A DNA stretch of 21,820 nucleotides from Lachnospiraceae bacterium UBA7199 (GTDB lineage Bacteria > Bacillota > Clostridia > Lachnospirales > Lachnospiraceae), in contig DKUR01000028.1 in NCBI GenBank assembly GCA_002490775.1, positions 1 through 21,820 of the forward strand, given 5' to 3'. Shown one piece after another: positions 15,656-21,820 of the stretch. Within the stretch, counting starts at the first letter, position 1. Every line of letters begins with the position of its first letter. A program made the translations under genes and the position numbers. The notes under the pieces were generated by a model. The model had not been told where the DNA came from. It ran no database searches and worked only from the letters and a program-made list of their open reading frames with translations.

Positions 15656-16087
15656 CTACTGTTCTTCCAAACTGCTGTTCTTTTCGATCTTTTCAGTCTT
15701 TACAGCGTTTCTTACCGGCTGTACCTCTGATGTCATGGTACACTTACCATCAAAGCTTGCTCCCTCATCAATCACAAGAGATCTTGCAGAAATATTGCCA
15801 TTTACTTTTCCAGTGGAAAGAATCTCCAGTTTTCCAAGAGATGCAATATCCCCGTCTACTCTTCCTGAAATAATGATGTTCTTAGCTGATACATTTCCTT
15901 TGACAACTCCCTCCGGCCCAAGGATTAATTCCTCTTCAGAAGTACAATTTCCATTCACTGTACCGTCTACGCGGACTGTATCTGTTGTCTTAAGATTTCC
16001 GTCAAAAACAGTTCCCTCACCGAGTACTGTGCTGACCTTTGTTCTTGTTCCTGCTGTTGACATTGTGTTTTTGTTTTTTCCAATCAT
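15656..16087 (-). CDS. Bactofilin family cytoskeletal protein
   Basis: 143 residues. The central part (about 20-115) consists of short glycine-containing beta repeats, for example VRVDGTVNGNCTSEE, LILGPEGVVKGNVSA, IIISGRVDGDIASLG and LEILSTGKVNGNIS, which fold into the right-handed beta-helix of bactofilins. The flanking N- and C-terminal tails are polar and probably disordered. Bactofilins polymerise without nucleotide and act as scaffolds for cell-wall or shape proteins, often peptidoglycan hydrolases. The gene starts at an ATG with AAAGGAG upstream, 15 bp after the M23-like gene, so the two are one operon. Localisation to the membrane may depend on that partner (inference). Confidence 0.93.
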   Translation of the reverse strand: MIGKNKNTMSTAGTRTKVSTVLGEGTVFDGNLKTTDTVRVDGTVNGNCTSEEELILGPEGVVKGNVSAKNIIISGRVDGDIASLGKLEILSTGKVNGNISARSLVIDEGASFDGKCTMTSEVQPVRNAVKTEKIEKNSSLEEQ

Positions 16088-16102
16088 TATATTAATCTCC
16101 TT

Positions 16103-16837
16103 TTATCCTTTTGCATCAATAATATTGATGGGGTCTATTGGTTCACCTTCAAGCAATACCTGATAATCCAACTGCGTGTTTTCCAGCGTGACCGTAATCA
16201 GCGCTTCTCCTGATAAAACTTGGTCTCCTTCCTGCACATTCAATTGTGCCTCCTGATTACACATATAGCGGGTTTCATAACCGTTTTCATGCTCAATTTC
16301 AATAATATAGGAATAAGTGTCATCAGAACTAATGGCTGTAACTGTACCATCTTCTGTTGCAATAATACTGTCATCCACCTGCATGCCAAAGGACATGTAA
16401 GGCTGGTCTGGTGAATAAGGCGATATCACAAGCGCCACTCCCGAAGAAGGAAAACGATTTGGATACGAACCTTCCGCTTCCTGTTCCGTCTCCCCGGCAG
16501 CTTCTCCACTCTCTGCCATCTGAGTCTCATTACTCCTTAGTATTTCCAATTCCTGCGTAAGACGTGTCATTTCACTACCTAAACGCTCATTTTCTTCCTT
16601 AAGCTGCAATGCCTGCTGCTCTCCAGATGCAATCTGTTTATGTAAAGCCTCCTGGTTTCCCAGAACATATACAGCCCAACAGGATAATCCTGCCGCTATG
16701 GCACAAAGAAGAAACAAAAAAACTGCAATCAGGCGAATGGACGACTTTGAAACCCGGTATTTCTTAATACTTTTTCCAGTATTGGAAACCATAAGTACAG
16801 AAAAAATTTCTTTGCGTTTATGCCTTTTTTGTTCCAT
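16103..16837 (-). CDS. Membrane-anchored M23-fold (LytM-like) protein lacking catalytic residues
   Basis: 244 residues. A basic cytoplasmic N-terminus (about 1-32) is followed by a single membrane helix (about 33-58), a coiled coil (about 60-105), an acidic linker, and a C-terminal domain (about 130-240) with the sheet pattern of M23 peptidases (ATEDGTVTAISSDDTY, EIEHENGYETRYM, VQEGDQVLSGEALITV). The zinc site is missing: the first His-x(n)-Asp motif reads YMSFGMQVDD, YAH is replaced by YMCN, and HLHF by LDYQVL. It should therefore not cut peptidoglycan but may bind it, or regulate an active hydrolase, as degenerate LytM proteins do elsewhere. The linked bactofilin gene supports a cell-wall scaffold role. 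Confidence 0.87.
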   Translation of the reverse strand: MEQKRHKRKEIFSVLMVSNTGKSIKKYRVSKSSIRLIAVFLFLLCAIAAGLSCWAVYVLGNQEALHKQIASGEQQALQLKEENERLGSEMTRLTQELEILRSNETQMAESGEAAGETEQEAEGSYPNRFPSSGVALVISPYSPDQPYMSFGMQVDDSIIATEDGTVTAISSDDTYSYIIEIEHENGYETRYMCNQEAQLNVQEGDQVLSGEALITVTLENTQLDYQVLLEGEPIDPINIIDAKG

Positions 16838-16863
16838 ATTAACTATAACCTCCCATGAATAGT

Positions 16864-16892
16864 ATGATAGAAAAAAAATTCGTTTCTGTCAA
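16864..16892 (-). promoter_or_regulatory. Promoter of the M23-like/bactofilin operon
   Basis: Read leftwards, perfect TTGACA (16892-16887), 17 bp spacer rich in T, TATCAT (16869-16864), 26 bp before the start codon. Confidence 0.82.
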
Positions 16893-16935
16893 GGAAGGAA
16901 GGCCAAATGACGCACGAAAAGTTATCATTTTACTT

Positions 16936-18915
16936 CTACAATTTCAAAAGTTCTTTTAATGCCTCATTTCCTGCCGGATCTGCCGGAGCCCTGCACTTAA
17001 CGCTGTTTACCGTTTTTCCTTGGGAATCCCTGTAATATACAGTAAGTTCCATATCTGGATTTTTTTCATTGAGCAGATAATCTACACAAAATTCCTCAGG
17101 GCAGAGTCCCTCTGACAATTCTTTTATATCGTTTTCATTCGTAAACGTTTTTTTCCATTCCAAAGAATCCCAGTGGTATAAAAGTCCCTGTGTCAGCATA
17201 TATTTATCCACAATAATTTTAGTGATTTTGTAATCGCTGATGCTTTTGGTACTATCAATGCCATATTTTTCTAAAAGTCCCTGTACCTTTATAAACTCCG
17301 GATAAATGTACCCGGATACATCTCCCTGATTTTTCATGGAGATAAAATCAAAACGTCCTACAGGGTTCTGCGTTCTTATATCGAAAAATGTTAGAGCATC
17401 TAAATCTTCCTTATAGGCTTCTAACAACTCCTGCCTTTCTTCCTCATTCAAATCCAGCGTAAACTTCTCTACCCCGTTTGTCCATCTCACATCATAATAT
17501 TTTAAGGATGCAAGGCGCATCCCTCCTAGACATCCATCTTTAAATTCCTTTCCGGAAAATATTTCTTCAAACCCATAAAGCGCAGGCCAGGAGATTTGAT
17601 ATCTGCAATACCTTTTCCTCCCATTTTTCAGGTCAAACCTTATTAGAATCTCATAGTCTGCATTTTCTTCTTCACCATTTACGCTCACCCACTCATATGC
17701 CCTTTCCATCTCTTCTCCAGTAAGGTTCATGTTAAGCAGCATCTGACTGCTGTCATCACCACTGTGCAATGCAGTCAATACGACCGCCATCGCATCTACC
17801 TGATCTTTTGAAGGAAGTCCGCCTTCCTTTTTTCCTCCAATTGCAAACACCGCAACCACAAAAACCACTACAATCAGCTCTGCCAAAAGATGCCATTTTT
17901 CCGAAATAAATTTTTTTGCATCATAAGCAATCAGCATGTTTAATAATCCATGCATAAGCGGCACGCCAAGCGCAATTCCTATCACTACAAACACCGTCTT
18001 AAACAGACCGAAAGAAAAAATCTGCAGCGCGCCTATCAGCCAAAGTACTGCAAGCAGCATACATCCATAACGAACCAGCAGGCAGAGCGGCTTAAAGGTA
18101 AACATTATTCTTTTCCGCTCTATAGGGCGTATCTGAAAAACAAGGAAATTAATTACCAGCAGCACAATTGTTAAAAATAAAAGAAACAAAACAGGAAAGA
18201 AATGTTCTTCTATCCGCCATGACGCACCATCAACAAATTCCCTTATGCCGGCAGCATTTTCAAGGAGAGGCAGCGGCGAAAGGCAGCCTTTTAATGTTTC
18301 CAGTGTTTCCGAATAATAAAAAGACGGAAGAAAGATCTGGAACATTTTTTCCGTTACATACATGCCGGCAGCCGGCCCAAAGAAAAACAGTGCCATTAAA
18401 AAAACCATATATCCTGCATTTTGCGTTAAAAAAGCAGCCAGGATCGTTAAACTCATTACAAACAAAAAACCAAGGATCAGGACAATGCACCCTGCCCAAA
18501 CAGAAAAGAAACTGTCTTCATACTGGGAATATCCCATAGAAACAGATATTCTGAAAAATAATATTTTGCATATAATCAAAGCGCTGGAAAATATTACTGT
18601 ATTGTTTATGTATTCTGCCGCAAATAACTGTTTTCTGGAAAATGGCAGGCTTAAAATTAAATCCGCTTTCTGCTGTGAGTATAAATAGCGAAAGCTGCCT
18701 GCCCCCATCAACACGCCAAAAATGAGCATACCTGCAAAAAAAGAAGTATTGCCCGCTCCCACGTAAAGACTCCTTACCTCTCCTGTAGGAATTGTCATTT
18801 TCATGGAAAACAAAAGACAGAACATTCCAAACACGTACCAGGAAGCCGCAATCATCCACAGCTTACTTTTTAAGTTTTCCTTAAGAAGCCCCAAAAACTT
18901 TTTTGCTGCTTTCAT
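16936..18915 (-). CDS. ABC transporter permease (ABC-2 type) with large C-terminal domain
   Basis: About 659 residues. Residues 1-360 contain many hydrophobic helices, including the segment YSQQKADLILSLPFSRKQLF that is typical of ABC-2 permeases of Firmicutes, followed by further helices with polar loops. From about 375 to the end there is a long soluble region without helices of the membrane type, probably extracytoplasmic. The permease likely pairs with the ATPase encoded just upstream. I use the ATG at 18915, which overlaps the ATPase stop as TAATG and has GGAG 9 bp before it; an ATG five codons earlier has no room for a ribosome site. The substrate is unknown. No clear terminator follows the gene. 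Confidence 0.85.
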   Translation of the reverse strand: MKAAKKFLGLLKENLKSKLWMIAASWYVFGMFCLLFSMKMTIPTGEVRSLYVGAGNTSFFAGMLIFGVLMGAGSFRYLYSQQKADLILSLPFSRKQLFAAEYINNTVIFSSALIICKILFFRISVSMGYSQYEDSFFSVWAGCIVLILGFLFVMSLTILAAFLTQNAGYMVFLMALFFFGPAAGMYVTEKMFQIFLPSFYYSETLETLKGCLSPLPLLENAAGIREFVDGASWRIEEHFFPVLFLLFLTIVLLVINFLVFQIRPIERKRIMFTFKPLCLLVRYGCMLLAVLWLIGALQIFSFGLFKTVFVVIGIALGVPLMHGLLNMLIAYDAKKFISEKWHLLAELIVVVFVVAVFAIGGKKEGGLPSKDQVDAMAVVLTALHSGDDSSQMLLNMNLTGEEMERAYEWVSVNGEEENADYEILIRFDLKNGRKRYCRYQISWPALYGFEEIFSGKEFKDGCLGGMRLASLKYYDVRWTNGVEKFTLDLNEEERQELLEAYKEDLDALTFFDIRTQNPVGRFDFISMKNQGDVSGYIYPEFIKVQGLLEKYGIDSTKSISDYKITKIIVDKYMLTQGLLYHWDSLEWKKTFTNENDIKELSEGLCPEEFCVDYLLNEKNPDMELTVYYRDSQGKTVNSVKCRAPADPAGNEALKELLKL

Positions 18916-19556
18916 TATATTTTGCTCCATTCCTCTTGTGTTAAAATTCTGCCTCTATGTAAAAAGCCTTTTTCTGTACAGATCTGTTCCATTTCTTCCA
19001 TATAGTGTGATACCATTAGAATTGTCATGTTCCTGTGTTTTGCCGCACTGGTTAAAATTTCATTCACTTTTTTTCTGATCCTGGGATCTAAACCGTCAAA
19101 CACCTCATCACACAAAAGATATTTTGTTCCCGCACAAATTGCAGCCCCGATAAACATCTGCTTTTTCATTCCCTTTGAAAAGCTGTCAACCATTGCCCCT
19201 TCCTCCAGATTGAACTGCTCTAAAAGATAACGGTATTCTTCCATTACAAACCGGGGATAAAAACTCTTATAATAATCCCCAATCGTAAGGGGGGTTGCAT
19301 TCCTTTCATAATATTGCACGTCCGGCATATAAAAAAAATTCTCTTTTGCCGCCACTTTAAAAGCGCACTCTCCATCTATCCTGATTTCTCCACCATCCGG
19401 CCTATAGATTCCCGCAATCAGCCGAAGCAATGTGCTTTTGCCTGCTCCATTTTCACCCATAAGTCCATAAATACTGCCATCAGGAATGACAAGAGATACT
19501 TGGTCAAGGCATAAAAATTGATCAAACTTTTTAGATACATGATCTAATTCAATCAT
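18915..19556 (-). CDS. ABC transporter ATP-binding protein
   Basis: 213 residues, a single nucleotide-binding domain, somewhat shorter than average. Walker A is GENGAGKST (about 34-42), the signature is the variant DSFSKGMKKQ, Walker B is YLLCDEVFDGLDP, and the switch His lies in MVSHYMEEMEQ. The variant signature SKGM instead of SGGQ is common among the ATPases of YtrB/EcsA-like and related exporters with ABC-2 permeases. The GGAGGAG ribosome site and start codon lie inside the last codons of the upstream MATE gene (8 bp overlap), and its own stop overlaps the permease start (TAATG). Both overlaps point to coupled translation with its partners. Confidence 0.93.
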   Translation of the reverse strand: MIELDHVSKKFDQFLCLDQVSLVIPDGSIYGLMGENGAGKSTLLRLIAGIYRPDGGEIRIDGECAFKVAAKENFFYMPDVQYYERNATPLTIGDYYKSFYPRFVMEEYRYLLEQFNLEEGAMVDSFSKGMKKQMFIGAAICAGTKYLLCDEVFDGLDPRIRKKVNEILTSAAKHRNMTILMVSHYMEEMEQICTEKGFLHRGRILTQEEWSKI

Positions 19557-20925
19557 TGTCTCCTCCCATCTGCTTTATTACTTTACGATTAATACGAAGC
19601 AGGAAAAATATTGTAACTGCTAAAGACATAAGTTCTGCAATGGGAAAGGCCCACCATACATAGCTTACCTCCCCTAAAAGGGACAGCAGATATGCTGCCG
19701 GAAGTAATACCAAAAGCTGCCTTGCTATGGATACAATCATGCTGTATACTCCATTTCCAAGGGCCTGAAACAATGAACCGCAGACAATGCAAAAACCAGC
19801 AAACAAAAAGCTGACGCTGATGATCCTAAGGGCCGGCACACCGATGGCCAGCATACTCTGGGAAGCGTCAAACAGCGCAAACAATGGTGCCGGAAAAATC
19901 TGAAATATCAAAAATCCTGCTGCCATTAACCCTAATGCATAAAAAATACTGTATTTTAAGGTCTGAACCATCCTATCACGCGCTCCTGCCCCAAAATTAA
20001 AAGCAATAATGGGAACCATACCATTATTCAGCCCAAAAACAGGCATGAAAACAAAACTTTGAAGTTTAAAATATACTCCAAATACAGCCACCGCCGTAGA
20101 ACTAAAAGAAATTAAAATCTTATTCATTCCATAGGTCATTACAGAACCAATTGCCTGCATAATAATAGACGGAACCCCTACCTGGTAAATTTGTCCAATT
20201 ATCTTTGCATCAGGCTTAAATCCCTTTAAATGCAGGTTAATGTCTGTATTTTTCTTAACATTGATTATAATTGCCATAATACCTGCTATAACCTGTCCCA
20301 TTACCGTAGCAACAGCCGCACCTGCAACTCCCATGCGGGGCATACCCAAGTAACCAAAAATAAAAATTGGGTCCAGGATAATATTAATAATTGCTCCGGT
20401 TCCCTGGGTAATCATGGTATGAAATGTTCTGCCTGTTGACTGAAGAAGTCTCTCAAAAATAAACTGTGTGTACATTCCGAAGGAACAGCAGCATATAATG
20501 GTTAAATATTGTTTTCCATAATCAATGATTTGCGCGTCACTTGTCTGACTTAAATAAAAGGGTATGGTCACAAAAATACCTACCACCAAAAAAACCAGAT
20601 AACTGATTGCAGAAAGAAATATGCCATTAACGGCTGTTTTATCTGCCTTGTGGTAATCCTTTTCTCCCAATGCCCGGGACAAAAGCGCATTTACGCCTAC
20701 TCCTGTCCCCACACCAATTGCAATCATCAAAGATTGAATGGGAAATGCCATAGATACAGCCGTCAGTGCATTTTCATCAATTCGCGATACGAAAATACTG
20801 TCCACAATATTGTAAAGTGCCTGTACCAGCATGGATATCATCATCGGCAGTGACATATTAATCAAAAGCTTATTCACCGGCATAGTGCCCATTTTATTTT
20901 CTTTTTTCTCCTGTATTGCTTCCAT
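19549..20925 (-). CDS. MATE-family efflux transporter (second copy)
   Basis: 458 residues, about twelve membrane helices, standard MATE length. Features include the N-terminal LLINMSLPMMISMLVQALYN segment with VDSIFVSRI, then GTGVGVNALLSR, IINIILDPIFIFGYLG and the second-half GLNNGMVPIIAFNFGAGA. It is only distantly similar to the other MATE at 13959-15341 in the same window and sits in a different operon. It starts inside the C39-like gene (32 bp overlap) and its end overlaps the ABC ATPase start. Export substrate unknown; the company of an ABC exporter and a peptidase raises the possibility of a shared compound, which is inference. Confidence 0.92.
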   Translation of the reverse strand: MEAIQEKKENKMGTMPVNKLLINMSLPMMISMLVQALYNIVDSIFVSRIDENALTAVSMAFPIQSLMIAIGVGTGVGVNALLSRALGEKDYHKADKTAVNGIFLSAISYLVFLVVGIFVTIPFYLSQTSDAQIIDYGKQYLTIICCCSFGMYTQFIFERLLQSTGRTFHTMITQGTGAIINIILDPIFIFGYLGMPRMGVAGAAVATVMGQVIAGIMAIIINVKKNTDINLHLKGFKPDAKIIGQIYQVGVPSIIMQAIGSVMTYGMNKILISFSSTAVAVFGVYFKLQSFVFMPVFGLNNGMVPIIAFNFGAGARDRMVQTLKYSIFYALGLMAAGFLIFQIFPAPLFALFDASQSMLAIGVPALRIISVSFLFAGFCIVCGSLFQALGNGVYSMIVSIARQLLVLLPAAYLLSLLGEVSYVWWAFPIAELMSLAVTIFFLLRINRKVIKQMGGDND

Positions 20926-21580
20926 TTTTATTCAACCTTTCCTCCATTTCAGGGTATCTTACGCTGAAAAAAGTGTGCCTGTATAAGGGCATTTTCCACA
21001 TAGAAGTATTCCAGAGTTTCCGAAACTCTTCATTGCTGACTTTCCTGTTATAGCCGTTTTCACTGCTGTTTGCCAACTGGGGCAGAGAATCCGCCAGAAA
21101 AAAGTGAAACTCGTCATAGCCCACAACAGGAACGTAATGAAGCCACTTTTTACCGGGATAGGTTCTAATAAAAACAATAGGCGGTCTTCCACTGCTGATC
21201 TCCCTTTTCAGGGCATTTAGGTTCCCGGTGCAGTAGACAGCCTTCATTCCCTGCCGGGATAAAAGTTTTTTCACTCCCTTCGGGTACACAGAACCATCCT
21301 TCCGCCTACAGGGAATTTCCCCATATAACTCTGCACCTGATGCCTCCCTTCCAAAATGACGCAGCACAAAGGCAGCAGCATAAGCAGAACATTCTGTCCC
21401 TGACTGTAAATCTATCCGGTTAGCACGTGAAATCAGAAAACAGGGAGGGTAACACTTTTTTGCAAAACATGGGTGCAAAATCCCCATCAGCAGGCAGTCT
21501 GCCATCGTGATAAATATAACTGTCTGTAAAATAATTATAAATAAAGACCAGAAAAAATCCGGATTATAAATCTCATGCAT
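20894..21580 (-). CDS. C39-like (papain-fold) membrane-anchored cysteine peptidase
   Basis: 228 residues. A hydrophobic N-terminal segment (about 11-35) probably anchors the protein. The following domain has the arrangement of C39-type peptidases: Gln59 (LQSGTECSAY), catalytic Cys64, His148 (KKWLHYVPVVGYD) and Asp164 (LADSL). C39-like domains cleave leader peptides at double-glycine sites when fused to ABC transporters, but this is a free-standing, C39_2-like version, and no precursor peptide gene is visible nearby. The ATG at 21580 has GAGGAGG 9 bp upstream. It is the first gene of an operon with the MATE and ABC genes and overlaps the next gene by 32 bp. Its substrate is unknown; maturation of an exported peptide is one possibility. 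Confidence 0.82.
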   Translation of the reverse strand: MHEIYNPDFFWSLFIIILQTVIFITMADCLLMGILHPCFAKKCYPPCFLISRANRIDLQSGTECSAYAAAFVLRHFGREASGAELYGEIPCRRKDGSVYPKGVKKLLSRQGMKAVYCTGNLNALKREISSGRPPIVFIRTYPGKKWLHYVPVVGYDEFHFFLADSLPQLANSSENGYNRKVSNEEFRKLWNTSMWKMPLYRHTFFSVRYPEMEERLNKNGSNTGEKRK

Positions 21581-21642
21581 AAAGCCTGGCCTCCTCCATC
21601 CTCAGCACAAAATCCGTCATAACAGTAAGCACATGCTTAATC

Positions 21643-21670
21643 ATTATACTATATATAAAATAGAATGCAA
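21643..21670 (-). promoter_or_regulatory. Promoter of the C39-MATE-ABC operon
   Basis: Read leftwards, TTGCAT (21670-21665), 16 bp AT-rich spacer, TATAAT (21648-21643), about 63 bp before the start codon. Confidence 0.7.
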
Positions 21671-21735
21671 TAAGTTCTCTGTTTCCTCTCCTGAAATTAC
21701 TTATCAAAACCTGGTGTAAAAACTAAAAAAATATG

Positions 21736-21764
21736 TTGACAGGACTTAATGCATATTTTATAAT
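21736..21764 (+). promoter_or_regulatory. Strong promoter of tRNA-Pro
   Basis: TTGACA (21736-21741), 17 bp, TATAAT (21759-21764): both hexamers are perfect. It faces right, 40 bp before the tRNA 5' end, divergent from the C39 promoter. Confidence 0.92.
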
Positions 21765-21804
21765 ATACCTTGCGTTGCGTAGATATGCAACAGGACAAAA
21801 CCAG

Positions 21805-21820
21805 CGGGGTGTGGCTCAGC
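21805..21820 (+). tRNA. Probable tRNA-Pro, 5' part only
   Basis: CGGGGTGTGGCTCAGC is the acceptor strand and start of the D arm of a typical bacterial tRNA-Pro. The anticodon lies beyond the window, so the identity is judged from the 5' end only. The perfect promoter upstream supports a stable RNA gene. Confidence 0.75.

Noticed and set aside
21581..21820. Small precursor peptide gene for the C39-like peptidase
   Set aside because: No reading frame with a ribosome site and a double-glycine leader could be found between the operon promoter and the tRNA.

Overview
The window looks like a chromosomal segment of a motile Gram-positive Clostridia, most likely a Lachnospiraceae-type gut anaerobe (inference). 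The grounds are a low-to-moderate GC content, strong AGGAGG-type ribosome binding sites with frequent GTG/TTG starts, sigma-A promoters with 16-17 bp spacers, a PPi-type phosphofructokinase, a tRNA-Leu gene without an encoded CCA, and large two-component proteins of a kind common in that family. Every protein gene is on the minus strand. Only a partial tRNA-Pro gene at the right edge is read rightwards.

Signalling and chemotaxis block (1-8713). From a promoter near 8700 a CACHE-type hybrid histidine kinase with two receiver domains is followed by a separate Hpt protein and a REC-HD-GYP regulator with an intact active site, then a strong terminator (4471-4505). Next come a PAS histidine kinase, a REC-HD-GYP-like regulator whose HD motif has become CD, CheR and CheB, and the first codons of another gene that runs off the left end. 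The block therefore holds two kinase-plus-HD-GYP modules, one apparently catalytic and one apparently degenerate, next to the receptor-adaptation enzymes.

Regulator and CheX/CheY block (8758-11477). A LacI-family repressor gene has a well placed promoter and an 18 bp palindromic operator at its own start region. Two 38 bp near-adjacent direct repeats lie upstream of it. They are followed (moving right) by a terminator, a cheY gene and a CheX-like gene. The CheX-like protein carries four N-terminal 29-residue repeats that resemble c-di-GMP-binding MshEN motifs. That could link HD-GYP activity to CheY dephosphorylation (inference).

Metabolism and transport block (11478-15655). This holds a PPi-dependent phosphofructokinase with its own promoter and terminator. 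Next is a CaCA-family cation exchanger preceded by a yybP-ykoY (Mn2+) riboswitch with an overlapping terminator, which suggests Mn2+ export. A MATE transporter and a tRNA-Leu(UAG) gene with promoter and terminator complete the block.

Cell-envelope and export block (15656-21820). A bactofilin gene lies downstream of a membrane-anchored M23-fold protein that lacks the catalytic metal ligands. Further right is a four-gene operon with overlapping genes: a C39-like membrane-anchored cysteine protease, a MATE transporter, an ABC ATPase and a large ABC-2-type permease. At the right edge a near-perfect promoter drives the first bases of a tRNA-Pro gene.
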